Assembly (NCBI GenBank): GCA_010672825.2
Contig: JAAHFU020000006.1
Coordinates: forward strand, 1 to 64,000
Length of the DNA stretch: 64,000 bases
Source of the DNA: Leptolyngbya sp. SIO1E4
GTDB taxonomy: Bacteria > Cyanobacteriota > Cyanobacteriia > Phormidesmidales > Phormidesmidaceae
Direction of reading: 5' to 3'
The position numbers and the translations under genes are program-made. A model generated the notes under the pieces. It saw nothing but the letters and a program-made list of their open reading frames with translations, did no database searches and was not told the origin of the DNA. Position 1 is the stretch's first letter. Each line of letters opens with the position of its first letter. Of the stretch, positions 6,994 to 16,357 are shown piece by piece.

Positions 6994-9753
6994 ATGAAAA
7001 GCGTACAGTTTTATACCGGATTTACCGGATTTACCGGATTGGTTGCCGCCGCTATTTGGCTGCATGGCAGTGTGGGCACGATACCAGTCGGACGTGCCGC
7101 CACCCTTAGGCAAAATGCTACCCTTACCGCCATCAACTTGAGTCATGAAGATCCGGCGATCGCACCGATCACACTGGCTCAAAGCAACACGGCTCAATCC
7201 ATTGATCAGCTCTTTGAGCAGGGGAATACGGCCCTGCAAGCAGGTGACTTTGTTGAGGCCGAAGCGATTTGGCGTCAGGTGCTTCAGATTGCCCCGGATA
7301 ATGTAGCCGCTCACATGAGTCTGGGAGATGCGCTATATCATCAAGCCCGAGTAGAAGAGGCCATTGCCTCCTATCGGGATGCGATTGAACTTGCACCTAA
7401 CCTGGCGAATGCGCACATAAAGCTAGGAATAGCGTCAGCTGACCAACAGCAACTGGAGGCCGCAATTGCATCGTTTCAACGGGCGGTTGACCTGGATCCC
7501 AATAACGCTTTTGCCTACAACGCGCTGGGCTGGGGCTTGATTATACAAGGCCAAATAGATGCAGGTATTGACTTACTTCATCAAGCCCTTAGCCTCCCAG
7601 ATAGAGAGGGATTCCCTGTTAGTGCTCACACCTTGGTGTACTCAAATCTTGGGATGGCGTATGCCAGACAGGGGCAAGTTGAGGAGGCGATTGTCGCCTA
7701 TCGCCGCGCCATTGAAATTACACCCAACTATGTGCCTGCACATTTAACTCTGGGTTCCTTACTCTTAGAACAGGGAGAACCGGAAGCTGCGATCGCGACA
7801 CTGCAAGAGGTCATTCAAATAGAGCCCGACTTCATCCCTGCCTACCTCTCACTAGGTCAAATATTGGCTGAACAGGGACACTTGGAGGAGGCTCTTGCAA
7901 CCCTGCAAACGGCCATTGAGATCCAACCCAATTCCTTCTCTGCCTATTTTCTCTTTGTTGCTTTATGGGGTGAACAGGAAGAGTGGGATGACGCTATAGA
8001 CCCCTATCAGGCAATCGCTCAACGGATTCCTGACAACCCACAGGTTTACCAAACACTGGGCATCTTATTTGCCATGGAGGGAAACTGGGACGAGGCGATC
8101 TCTCACTTCGAAAAAGCTATCCAGTTAGATCCCGACGATGTGAGAACCTATTACCTGTTGGGGGGCTCCTATCACGAGCAAGAGCAATGGGAAGCAGCCA
8201 TTGAAAATTACGAAAAGATCATTCAACTCAGCCCAGATGATGCTGATGCCTACCATGCTTTGGCCATCGCCCTGGAGTTCAACGGCGATATCGAGGCAGC
8301 TATTACGGCTTACCACAAAGCCATCGAATTTGCTCCTGATGATCCCATCATCTACTTCAATTTAGGTGACTTATTTTCGAACCAGGGTCGATTTGAAGAG
8401 GCAATTCACACCTTCCGCCAGGCTATTGAACTAAACCCTGAGGATGAAGATAACTATGTTGAGTTAGGTATTGCCCTGGCTTGGCAAGGAGAACTAGAGG
8501 AAGCAATTGCGAATTTTCAAAAAGCGATTCAACTCAACCCCAATGATGCTTGGGTCTACAGCAATCTGGGCACAGCCCTATACGAACAGGGAGACTGGGA
8601 AGCTGCGATCGCCCAGTACCAAAAGGCAATTCAACTTGACCCTGACTATGAGTATGCCCATGCAAGGTTGGGTAGAATGCTGGTCCTACAAGGCGACTGG
8701 GAAAATGCTATTGCCAGCTATCAGAGAGCGATTCAACTTGACCCTGAAGATACCCATACCTATAACAGTCTTGGTGAAGCTCTCTACAATCAGGGCAAGT
8801 TAGAGGAGGCTATTACTCATTATCGTCAGGCATTGAGTTTGCCCGAAGAAAGAGGATTAGTCGTCAGTGCTCATACCTTTGCGCACAATGGATTAGGGCT
8901 GGCGCTTCAAGCACAAGGGAATCTCGAAGCTGCCGTTGATGAGTTTCAGCAAGCCATTGCTCTAGATGCTAACTATGTCATTGCTCACAACAATCTCAAA
9001 GAAGTGCAGCGCCGTTTGGCGCTACGGCAAAATCCACGACCCGCTACGCTAAACGAGCAGCAGTTCCTACCAAGCCCAGTTGATGAACCGTTAATCCAGA
9101 TCTTACGAGCCACTCCCAAAATCATCTCCCAGGTTCTGGAGGGCACCGTTATCGAGACGGGCTGGGTTGTTAAGCGGGAAGGTGATACCGTTTGGATTGT
9201 GACTACCCGACGGGCGATTACGGATCCAGAGACCAAGCACCCCAGTGAAGAGATTGAGGTGGAATTTTTCAGTGAACTGCCTGACGAGCATCGGCCTCGC
9301 TATGTAGCCACGATTGAGCACATCAGTGATCCAGATGACTCAGCCCTAAACTTAGCGGTGCTCAAAGTGGTAGGTGTCCCAGCAGATATTCAACCCCATG
9401 ACATGTATCCCGACGATATTTTGTTGAACACTGACGTCACCTTGATTGGGCATCCCTTCACAGTTGAAGCGCCGTGGCATGTTACATCTGGAATCATTAA
9501 CCATGTCAACGCTGACATTCTGACGATTGAAATCCCTGTCTCAGAGGGTAATCTGGGGAGTCCGATTATGAATGGCCAAGGGCAGGTTCTTGGCATGGTT
9601 GTCCAGATTGGACACGATCGCGACATAGCCCCATCTCTCCACGAGGTTCTCCCTACTCTGAGGAGACTCCAACCCAAGACAGGTGAGATTGCGATCGCTT
9701 ATCCCATCAATGTTGTGCTGGAACAGCTCCGTGCTTGGGAGGTTATGAAGTAA
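6994..9753 (+). CDS. Secreted TPR protein with C-terminal trypsin-like pseudoprotease domain
   Basis: 919 residues. GGGAGG upstream of 6994 sets the start; the N terminus (MKSVQFYTGFTGFTGLVAAA) contains a 9-bp tandem repeat (TTTACCGGA) and looks like a signal anchor. Residues about 65-680 are some 17 TPRs. Residues about 720-919 resemble the S1 serine-protease domain that follows TPRs in other cyanobacterial proteins (GWVVKREGDTVWIVTT, EVEFFSELPDE, VTLIGHPF). The catalytic positions are lost: His is replaced in TTRRAI (about 739), Asp in LNLAVL (about 785), and Ser in GNLGSP (about 852). It is therefore probably a binding module rather than a protease. That all three changed, while the fold motifs remain, is the odd feature. 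Confidence 0.85.
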   Translation: MKSVQFYTGFTGFTGLVAAAIWLHGSVGTIPVGRAATLRQNATLTAINLSHEDPAIAPITLAQSNTAQSIDQLFEQGNTALQAGDFVEAEAIWRQVLQIAPDNVAAHMSLGDALYHQARVEEAIASYRDAIELAPNLANAHIKLGIASADQQQLEAAIASFQRAVDLDPNNAFAYNALGWGLIIQGQIDAGIDLLHQALSLPDREGFPVSAHTLVYSNLGMAYARQGQVEEAIVAYRRAIEITPNYVPAHLTLGSLLLEQGEPEAAIATLQEVIQIEPDFIPAYLSLGQILAEQGHLEEALATLQTAIEIQPNSFSAYFLFVALWGEQEEWDDAIDPYQAIAQRIPDNPQVYQTLGILFAMEGNWDEAISHFEKAIQLDPDDVRTYYLLGGSYHEQEQWEAAIENYEKIIQLSPDDADAYHALAIALEFNGDIEAAITAYHKAIEFAPDDPIIYFNLGDLFSNQGRFEEAIHTFRQAIELNPEDEDNYVELGIALAWQGELEEAIANFQKAIQLNPNDAWVYSNLGTALYEQGDWEAAIAQYQKAIQLDPDYEYAHARLGRMLVLQGDWENAIASYQRAIQLDPEDTHTYNSLGEALYNQGKLEEAITHYRQALSLPEERGLVVSAHTFAHNGLGLALQAQGNLEAAVDEFQQAIALDANYVIAHNNLKEVQRRLALRQNPRPATLNEQQFLPSPVDEPLIQILRATPKIISQVLEGTVIETGWVVKREGDTVWIVTTRRAITDPETKHPSEEIEVEFFSELPDEHRPRYVATIEHISDPDDSALNLAVLKVVGVPADIQPHDMYPDDILLNTDVTLIGHPFTVEAPWHVTSGIINHVNADILTIEIPVSEGNLGSPIMNGQGQVLGMVVQIGHDRDIAPSLHEVLPTLRRLQPKTGEIAIAYPINVVLEQLRAWEVMK

Positions 9754-9770
9754 CTAACGAGAAGCACCCG

Positions 9771-10862
9771 ATGTCCCAGGTATCCGATGTCGTTATTCGG
9801 CCCATGCGAGATGATGAGCGAGGTACTGTGCATGCCATCATGCGCCGAGCTTTCCCGCTTGTCGATCAATGGGCTTTTTCATGGACGCCCAATGTCCTGG
9901 TTGCCGAACAGGGTGGGCAACTGCTGGGTGCGATTGTGCTCAAACTATTTGCGCTTCCCCATAATCGTAAAGGGGGTTCGGTTGCTTGGGTGTTCACAGC
10001 GCCAGAGGCCCGTGGCCAGGGATTAGGGCAACGTCTTGTTGAGGCGGGAATCGATTTCTTCGATCGCCAAGGTTGTGATGAGATTCTGACCACTGTTGAA
10101 GGTTTTAATACTAGTTCCAGTAAGCTATTTGCCACGCGCGGGTTCAAGATACTATCCCCTGGAGCCCAGTTCCAGCGTTACGGCTTGGCGACATTTGCTG
10201 TGTGGGCAAAGATCTCTCATTATTTCGATATTGGTCACTTCTTGTGGGTGCGCCCTGCCGCGACGGAAGCCGATAAGCCAACCTGGCAATGGTGGGGCAC
10301 GATCGCAGCGAACGCTCTGATTGGGTTGTTGATGTTAGGGCGACTCAAAAGTTCTAGAGCGATTCATCCAGCTATGTGGCTGGTTCTACCCCTGGCAATC
10401 CTTGCGTTGTTTGGCCTGCGCCATCTAGGTATGTGGCTGGCAGCCCGTAGACAAGGGCTTACGGTGCGGTTTCGTGCATGGGAATCAGGATTTCTGCTTA
10501 GCACAGCGATCGCCCTGTTTTTTGGAGCAATGTATCCACTACCCGGTGGCGTCTATCCCACAATGCATCAGTGGCGATATCGAGACTTGCTGCCTCAGTT
10601 GGGTTGGATAGCCTTGGCCGGAACACTCCCAGTATTGCTCGTGGTATGGGGAGTCTGGATGGTGCTTCAGCTAGACATACCATCGCCCTACTTGAAGGCT
10701 GGGCTGGACGTGATACTCTTAGTGGGCCAGCCGTTGATTCTTTTCGATATTGCCCTGCCGTTTTTCCCCTTTGTCAGTTTCAACGGGCAACGGTTGTGGG
10801 ACTGGAATAAATCCATCTGGACAGTGCTGACTGTCGCAACTATCGCAATGTTCTTGGTTTAG
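9771..10862 (+). CDS. GNAT acetyltransferase fused to a multi-span membrane domain
   Basis: 363 residues from the ATG at 9771 (an upstream TTG at 9735 overlaps the TPR gene and is less likely). Residues 1-150 are a GNAT domain: acetyl-CoA loop APEARGQGLGQRL, beta-4 LLGAIVLKLF, and SSSKLFATRGFKIL near the end. Residues about 185-363 form five or more hydrophobic spans (NALIGLLMLG, MWLVLPLAILALFGL, FLLSTAIALFFGAMY, LIWIALAGTL-type, VILLVGQPLILFDI, SIWTVLTVATIAMFL). The fusion suggests acetylation of a membrane-associated or exported substrate; no substrate is identifiable. Only 17 bp separate it from the TPR gene, so it is probably cotranscribed. Confidence 0.75.
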   Translation: MSQVSDVVIRPMRDDERGTVHAIMRRAFPLVDQWAFSWTPNVLVAEQGGQLLGAIVLKLFALPHNRKGGSVAWVFTAPEARGQGLGQRLVEAGIDFFDRQGCDEILTTVEGFNTSSSKLFATRGFKILSPGAQFQRYGLATFAVWAKISHYFDIGHFLWVRPAATEADKPTWQWWGTIAANALIGLLMLGRLKSSRAIHPAMWLVLPLAILALFGLRHLGMWLAARRQGLTVRFRAWESGFLLSTAIALFFGAMYPLPGGVYPTMHQWRYRDLLPQLGWIALAGTLPVLLVVWGVWMVLQLDIPSPYLKAGLDVILLVGQPLILFDIALPFFPFVSFNGQRLWDWNKSIWTVLTVATIAMFLV

Positions 10863-11127
10863 TTTTGCAGTCGGTATAGATGAACCCAGCTCACACTCTC
10901 TTCCCTGCTCCACCTGGTGTGAAGTGATGTCCGCTAGGTCTTTTGTGACCGCGCGATTGCACTCTTCTACTGTCCGTATCTTGGTTATCGACAACCAGGC
11001 TAGCGCATTTGATAAAAGATATTGCTTTTCATACACATAAGCACTGGTAGCGGAATCATCTACAAATAGCTACTGCATCAAATTGAGTGATAAATTCGCT
11101 GGTTTAAGGTCAGCCCCCCAATTCCTG

Positions 11128-11394
11128 TCATAACGCGACCCAAAACCGAACAAAATCTATGAAGAAATGATATCCGGCTGCATGTTCAAAATCTTGTTTA
11201 ACAAAGAGCAACCCCATTGGCACGCCAAACAGTCGTGTTTCCATCGCATCGGGATTGGCAAATCGGAAAAATTCTTCTGCACCCGCCTTTCCATAGTCTG
11301 GAGCCACAAATTCATCGAACACCTGCCGAACTAACTCGCAAACTATCGGCTCTTCACCAGACCTCATGTCTCGATAGATGACCTGCTCTTTCAT
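11128..11394 (-). pseudogene. GNAT acetyltransferase, N-terminal fragment
   Basis: 88 residues. The first 55 (MRSGEEPIVCELVRQVFDEF, VAPDYGKAGAEEFFRFANPDAMETR) match the start of a GNAT family in which the acetyl-CoA loop would follow near residue 80-90. Here the frame ends first, so the cofactor site is missing. Probably a truncated remnant. Confidence 0.6.
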
Positions 11395-11426
11395 TTATTT
11401 ATTCGTTAAGTCAGAATTTCATAGCC

Positions 11427-12491
11427 TTACTCAAACAAACCGACCTGTCGGGCAATCTGTCTGACTGCGGCATTGAACTTTTCGGGCTCCTCAAACGGGA
11501 CCATATGGGCTGATTTCTCGAACCAGATCAGCTCTTTATCAGGTACCTCCAAGGTCGCTAAATATTCAGCTCCAAGGCGAGGAGAAACCACGCGATCGCT
11601 ACGACCGAGCATCAAAATAATGGGGACTTCAATCTTGGGATGCCGCTTATATGCATCGTAGTCCTGCTGCTCTGGACATAGCGCCTCGAGCGAAAAAGCA
11701 TTGCCCCGGAGAAATGCGATGAAATCCGGCCAGGCAAATTCCGACAGTGCTAAAACAGACCACAACAAATCCAGATTAGATTGCGGTTCAACAAATATGC
11801 CGCCCAACCGATTGAGATAACGGTCTCGAGTCATCTGCTCTTTGGCGGTGTAAGACGGTGGGCCGAGTGTTTCGAGAGTGGCAATCGCCTTAGCGTCTCC
11901 GCGAGCCTGAGCCTCGGCCAGCGCCCACAAAAAACTCTCTGTGTCGTTTGCCATCTGGTTCGTGATTTGGCTAATGCTGATATAGGCTGCGACGGTCTCT
12001 GGGCGTGCCGCGACATATTCCAGGGCCAGGATTGTGCCCCAGGAATGGGCAACCAGGAGCACCTGATCTTGATTGAATTCTGCGAGGAGCAGGTCGATGA
12101 GCTCTCCTAAGTCAGCGGTCATGCGAGCGATCGTGAGTTCGGCAGGGTCAAGTCGTGCATCAAAACTCTTTACCGTGCCACGCTGATCCCAGTACACGGT
12201 TAGGAAGTCGTTTTCTAGTTCGGCATTATGGATCCGCAGAAATGGAGTTTCCGAACCACCTGGGCCACCGTGCACGTATACCAAAAGCGGCGCGGTTCGC
12301 GATCGCCCCCTCAGTAGCACATACTGCTCGACGCCTCCGAGGTTGACTCGGCGTTCCTCAGCAATTGAGTCTGTCAAAACGTTGCCATCGGCGTCCAAGA
12401 AAGGAGGTGTGCTAGTTCGCGACGTCAAGACGAGGGCACTTGCCAACCCGATTATCAAAACTGCAAACGAAACGAGAATCCAGTGCATCAC
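11427..12491 (-). CDS. Alpha/beta hydrolase, proline-iminopeptidase-like (family S33)
   Basis: 354 residues. N-terminal hydrophobic segment (residues 3-25) suggests export or membrane anchoring. Family S33 motifs in order: VYVHGGPGGS (oxyanion hole, about 69-78), VYWDQRG (about 98), nucleophile elbow LVAHSWGTILAL (about 145), then GRSDRVVSPRLG with the acidic residue and KSAHMVPFEEP with the His. The catalytic set is complete, so an active peptidase/esterase is likely. Neighbours on the same strand are unrelated detoxification-type genes. Confidence 0.85.
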   Translation of the reverse strand: MMHWILVSFAVLIIGLASALVLTSRTSTPPFLDADGNVLTDSIAEERRVNLGGVEQYVLLRGRSRTAPLLVYVHGGPGGSETPFLRIHNAELENDFLTVYWDQRGTVKSFDARLDPAELTIARMTADLGELIDLLLAEFNQDQVLLVAHSWGTILALEYVAARPETVAAYISISQITNQMANDTESFLWALAEAQARGDAKAIATLETLGPPSYTAKEQMTRDRYLNRLGGIFVEPQSNLDLLWSVLALSEFAWPDFIAFLRGNAFSLEALCPEQQDYDAYKRHPKIEVPIILMLGRSDRVVSPRLGAEYLATLEVPDKELIWFEKSAHMVPFEEPEKFNAAVRQIARQVGLFE

Positions 12492-12524
12492 GCCATATCT
12501 ATGCCTAAAACCAATATCCCTGGG

Positions 12525-13319
12525 CTAAAGTGACAGCGCTGATCCACTCTTCCGGTTTTTCGTCCTTCTCACTTGAATCCAGTCAAAAAGACTGCCGACT
12601 GCCTTCTTCAGGACGCCCAAGCGTACGGGATAGTAATAGTCAGATTCGAACCAGCCCTTTTCTTGGTAGTATCGGTAGTCAAAGCTGGTCTCATCGAGTT
12701 CCAGTTGCATACTCGTTCGACCCATTCTGAAAATAATAAGCTCGAGCCACGTTGGCACTGGATAGTTCGACTTAACCAAGCTTTTGTAGAATCGCTTGCT
12801 ATGCCTTACGAGCATCTTGTCCAGTTTCTGTTTTTCCTGCTCTGTCATCGGCTCAAGCGCTGTAAAGCAAGTCCCTTTGATGGTACTGAAACCCAGGGCG
12901 TTGCCGACTAAATCAAGGTAGCTGACGATTTTACTGCCGCCATAGATTCCTTGGACAACGATGCTGGTGAAGGTCTTCCCGAAGAAGCGTGGGCGATGGC
13001 AGATAAAGCCAAGCCGGTCGAGAAATACCTTCATGATGCCGGAGACGTTGAATACATAGTTTGGTGTGGCGAAGATGACGCCATCAGACGCCATCATTTT
13101 CTCGATGAGCACATCTCGGTCGTCCTTCAAGGGACAGGACTCCTCACCCTTCTCGAAGCACTGCTTACACCCCCGACAGATTCCGAGCTGATAATCGCTG
13201 AGAGCAACGATCTCGCACTCGACATCACCAAGCGATCGTAGATGCTCCATGAATTTACGGACGGCGCTGTATGTGTGCTTCTTGCGAGCAGTTCCAACGA
13301 ACGCAGTAACTTTTTTCAT
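12525..13319 (-). CDS. Flavodoxin-like NAD(P)H-dependent FMN protein with compact cysteine motif
   Basis: 264 residues from the ATG at 13319 (MKKVTAFVGTARKKHTY), preferred over the upstream ATG at 13355 because the flavodoxin fold begins there. FMN-binding features: VGTARKKHTYSAVRK (phosphate loop), FATPNYVFNVSGIMKVFLDR and YGGSK. CRGCKQCFEKGEESC (about 47-61) has C-x2-C-x2-C-x7-C spacing, as in archaeal-type iron-sulfur flavoproteins, so a [4Fe-4S] cluster next to FMN is plausible. A C-terminal extension of about 80 residues (YRYYQEKGWF) is unassigned. The promoter carries a doubled direct-repeat motif (13361-13405). Confidence 0.75.
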   Translation of the reverse strand: MKKVTAFVGTARKKHTYSAVRKFMEHLRSLGDVECEIVALSDYQLGICRGCKQCFEKGEESCPLKDDRDVLIEKMMASDGVIFATPNYVFNVSGIMKVFLDRLGFICHRPRFFGKTFTSIVVQGIYGGSKIVSYLDLVGNALGFSTIKGTCFTALEPMTEQEKQKLDKMLVRHSKRFYKSLVKSNYPVPTWLELIIFRMGRTSMQLELDETSFDYRYYQEKGWFESDYYYPVRLGVLKKAVGSLFDWIQVRRTKNRKSGSALSL

Positions 13320-13360
13320 CTGAATAGAGGATGCATCCAGTCTTTTCCTCCTCATATTTA

Positions 13361-13405
13361 ATCCTGGAGTGCAAAGATGAGGATTTTGTGATGAGGATTT
13401 TGTGA
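13361..13405 (-). promoter_or_regulatory. Direct-repeat promoter, site 3 (flavodoxin-like gene), motif duplicated
   Basis: Gene strand: TCACAAAATCCTCA (13391-13378), 11 nt, CAGGAT (13366-13361). The same 14-mer is repeated directly upstream (13405-13392), giving three in-phase half-sites. It shares CCAGGATT with the SDR promoter. Confidence 0.75.
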
Positions 13406-13427
13406 TGTCGTCAAAAAAGCTGGATGG

Positions 13428-13862
13428 CTATGCAGATATCTCTCTAATTGCCAGGGTGATCATTGCAATCGCTGAAATAACCCAGATGAAGCCAAGCACG
13501 TATGCTGTGTACTCCGATGAGGCTTTCCCAATATTTCTACCATGTCTTTTTAGGAAGATGCGATTTAATATAACGAGGCCCGGAAAGTAGAGGTAAATGC
13601 CACCACCAATCAGGGCAAGAATGGGCCAGCCTGACACGTCCAAAATCATCAGCAGGGCGGATAGGGGCAGCATCCAGGTAAGGACCACGTTGGTAAGGCC
13701 ATTTGCCTTTGTTTCAATCAGGAATAGGACAGGGTCCATTTCTCCCTCGGCTTCGCAGACACCAAGTTTGTTGGCTGCTGCAGGAGCGAATAATGAAAGC
13801 AATTGCCCAATCCAGCAAATTAATCCGGCCACGATCACGGCAATTCCAATAGCAATCTTCAT
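13428..13862 (-). CDS. Small four-span membrane protein, unknown
   Basis: 144 residues from the ATG at 13862, set by GGAGGATAC immediately upstream. Four hydrophobic segments: residues 3-25 (IAIGIAVIVAGLICWIGQLL), 58-75, 78-100 and 120-142. No conserved catalytic motif recognised. It neighbours the frameshifted DUF6326 membrane protein. Confidence 0.6.
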   Translation of the reverse strand: MKIAIGIAVIVAGLICWIGQLLSLFAPAAANKLGVCEAEGEMDPVLFLIETKANGLTNVVLTWMLPLSALLMILDVSGWPILALIGGGIYLYFPGLVILNRIFLKRHGRNIGKASSEYTAYVLGFIWVISAIAMITLAIREISA

Positions 13863-13910
13863 GTATCCTCCATTTGCTGCTGAATCGGAAGATAAATACA
13901 AATCGGCTTT

Positions 13911-14359
13911 CTATCCAAGTTCTTGACTGTAGCTTTGTTTAGGCCACTTCCATGCATACCAAACAATGAGTGAAAGGAGCACGATCTCTACAGCACTGTC
14001 AAATAGATAATAAGCCTGTGCTTCTGACGTCAGCATCGTAGTGATAGCAAGGCCGATATGGCTATCCCTAAAATCATGTTTGCGTAGCGATTGACTTTAG
14101 GACTCAGGGTCAGAGACAAGAAAATCATGATAGTCGGAATCGACATTAATACTGCGCTTCCCAGTAAAAATGCTTGATTGATTTGGAAACCGATTATTTC
14201 TCCAATCATTATCTGCTCTAAAAGATCTGACCGGTAGAGTGATAAAATATCTGCATATAAGTAGCAGAACATTGTAGCCACCCATAATGCTGAAAGTTTT
14301 ATTCTCACATCTACTTTTGCATCTGCGAAGATTCTTGAGGTCTGTTTATTTGAAATCAT
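13911..14359 (-). pseudogene. DUF6326 small membrane protein, frameshifted
   Basis: Start at 14359 (MISNKQTSRIFADAKVD) follows GGAGG. The first frame runs through IKLSALWVATMFCYLYADIL and a second span to a stop at 14030. The conserved C-terminal part of the family (YLFDSAVEIVLLSLIVWYA, then WKWPKQSYSQELG) is intact in another frame and ends at 13911. A single indel near 14040-14060 explains both. Either a recent pseudogene or a sequencing error. Confidence 0.65.
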
Positions 14360-14394
14360 GATTTCCTCCATTTAAGTAAGGTTTGAAATCAATG

Positions 14395-15381
14395 TCAGGA
14401 ACTGCCGTCATGTTCCACAGTTATGACGACATTTCCTGTTTTATGACCTTGTTCAACATACTTATAAGCCTTGACGATTTGCTCTAGCGAAAATTCTCTA
14501 TCGATCACTGACTTGAACTGACCTTGTTCAATGAGACTTTTGACGAATTGTAGAGTTCTTCTGATATTTTTAGGTGTTGGAAATACAGTCTTCTTGTTGC
14601 CAATTAGGAACTTGATTCTGGGTGTTATTAGTGGCAGAAAAATATTTTGAGCCATATTGCCCAAGTCTGAAGAAATATACGCGCCGCCTGGCTTCAGAAG
14701 AGTTCTGCACGTAAAGAATGAGCTTTTACCGACCGCGTCGAACACAAAGTCGTACTTGTGTTCATCTTTGGTGAAATCTTCTTTTGTGTAGTCGATGATC
14801 CTATCGGCTCCAAGTGATTTCACAAGCTCAATATGTCTGGTCGAGCATACGGCTGTGACCTGCACGTCAAAACACTTCAGAAGTTGTACAGCAGCCGAGC
14901 CGATCGCACCTGTGGCTCCATTCACGAGAACGTGTTGTCCCTTTTCAAGATCTACCTTGTTGATGAAGTTGTACGCATAGTGTGCGCCTTCTGGAATCGC
15001 GGCTGCCTGCTCGTACGATAGCTTGTCGGGTATGGTGACAGCGTTATCCGCTCGTATGGTCATGTACTGAGCGTGAGCACCTGCGCCCTCATCATCAAAT
15101 CCAAACACTTTGTCGCCTACTTTTAGAGACGATACGCTGTTACCAACCGCTTCGATTTCTCCCGCAAATGCAGTGCCTGGAATTTGCTTTTTGGGTTTGA
15201 AGAGTCCGGTCACGATTCTCATGAAAACTGGTTTTGCGCGAATGGTGGCGCAGTCGGTTCTATTTACGGTCGTTGCATGGACTCTGATTAGAACTTCATC
15301 CTCTCCAGGTAGAGGCTTTTCGACCTCTTTTAGCTGGAGAACATCCGGCGGTCCATATTTTGTGTACACAAGTGCTTTCAT
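14395..15381 (-). CDS. MDR-superfamily NAD(P)H oxidoreductase (quinone-oxidoreductase/enoyl-reductase type)
   Basis: 328 residues. GroES-like domain first (MKALVYTKYGPPDVLQL, PGTAFAGEIEAVG), then a Rossmann domain with VLVNGATGAIGSAAVQL (about 148-164) and a C-terminal QIVKAYKYVEQGHKTGNVVI. It lacks the zinc-ligand cysteines of true alcohol dehydrogenases, so it belongs to the zinc-free quinone/enone reductase branch. It is 16 bp downstream of a paralogue (15398-16357) with the same organisation: a tandem duplication that has diverged strongly. Confidence 0.85.
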   Translation of the reverse strand: MKALVYTKYGPPDVLQLKEVEKPLPGEDEVLIRVHATTVNRTDCATIRAKPVFMRIVTGLFKPKKQIPGTAFAGEIEAVGNSVSSLKVGDKVFGFDDEGAGAHAQYMTIRADNAVTIPDKLSYEQAAAIPEGAHYAYNFINKVDLEKGQHVLVNGATGAIGSAAVQLLKCFDVQVTAVCSTRHIELVKSLGADRIIDYTKEDFTKDEHKYDFVFDAVGKSSFFTCRTLLKPGGAYISSDLGNMAQNIFLPLITPRIKFLIGNKKTVFPTPKNIRRTLQFVKSLIEQGQFKSVIDREFSLEQIVKAYKYVEQGHKTGNVVITVEHDGSS

Positions 15382-15397
15382 GCCTGTGGCTCCGAAA

Positions 15398-16357
15398 TCA
15401 CACAGTTATGACAACTTTTCCTCGGGCGTGGCCTTCCTCCAGATGTCTGATTGCGTCTGCGACCTCACTTAAGGGGTAGACTTTGTCGATAACAGATACA
15501 ACTTTGCCTGCTTCAAGCAGCGCTTTCAAAAACTCCAGATCGCTCTGGTTGGACTTCGTCATATCGGTGTTGCGCATGGTTTGCCCGCCGGTCTTTGACT
15601 TCCCTGCTCGAAGCATCAACTGCAACATCAAAGTCGGGGCGTAAGCGTTTAAGAGATACGTTCCATTGGGGGCCAAAATACGCTGAATATCCGCAATCGA
15701 ACGATTGCCCACATTGTCAAAAATCAGATCGTAAAGCTGGCCAGTTTGGGTGAAATCTTCACGGGTGTAATCAATCACCTGATCTGCACCAATCGATCGC
15801 ACCCTATCCACATTCTGTGTGCTGCATACACCGGTCACGATCGCCCCAAAAACCTTAGCAAGCTGTACTGCAAAAATGCCCACACCCCCCGATGCACCAT
15901 TGATCAAAACCCTTTGCCCCGGCTGAAGCTGCCCCTGATCGCGAAGACACTGCAGGGCGGTGAGTCCTGCAACCGGGACAGCAGCGGCTTGCTCAAACGA
16001 CAGATTGGTCGGTTTCAGGACTAATTTGTCTTCAGTCACACACACATACTCAGCAAAGCCTCCCCTGAGTATCTCCCCATACACCTCATCACCGACCTTG
16101 AACTGCTTAACGTTGGCCCCAACCGCTTCAACCTGCCCGGCAATGTCTGCACCAAGGATTTGATGTCTGGGTTTTAGCAGCCCAGAGATGAAACGGATGA
16201 TGAACGGGGCAGCTCTCATGAAATGCCAGTCCAATGGATTAGCGGCGGCTGCACGGATTTTTACCCGGACTTCATTGTCTCCAGGAATCGGTTTTTGAAC
16301 ACTTTGAAGCTGGAGAACATCCGGGGAACCATATCTTGTGTATATAACTGCTTTCAT
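15398..16357 (-). CDS. MDR-superfamily NAD(P)H oxidoreductase, tandem paralogue
   Basis: 319 residues, same domain order as its neighbour: MKAVIYTRYGSPDVLQL, GADIAGQVEAVG, VLINGASGGVGIFAVQLAK (nucleotide loop, about 142-160), and a C-terminal EVADAIRHLEEGHARGKVVI. No zinc-site cysteines. GGAGG lies just upstream of 16357. The start codon overlaps the stop of the truncated serine-hydrolase frame as ATGA, so a deletion seems to have joined the hydrolase remnant to this gene's ribosome-binding site. Confidence 0.85.
   Translation of the reverse strand: MKAVIYTRYGSPDVLQLQSVQKPIPGDNEVRVKIRAAAANPLDWHFMRAAPFIIRFISGLLKPRHQILGADIAGQVEAVGANVKQFKVGDEVYGEILRGGFAEYVCVTEDKLVLKPTNLSFEQAAAVPVAGLTALQCLRDQGQLQPGQRVLINGASGGVGIFAVQLAKVFGAIVTGVCSTQNVDRVRSIGADQVIDYTREDFTQTGQLYDLIFDNVGNRSIADIQRILAPNGTYLLNAYAPTLMLQLMLRAGKSKTGGQTMRNTDMTKSNQSDLEFLKALLEAGKVVSVIDKVYPLSEVADAIRHLEEGHARGKVVITV

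Noticed and set aside
11107-11123. TCAGCCCCCCAATTCC resembles the duplicated unit in the IS1 remnant
   Set aside because: Match is short and C-rich; no IS1 sequence surrounds it.
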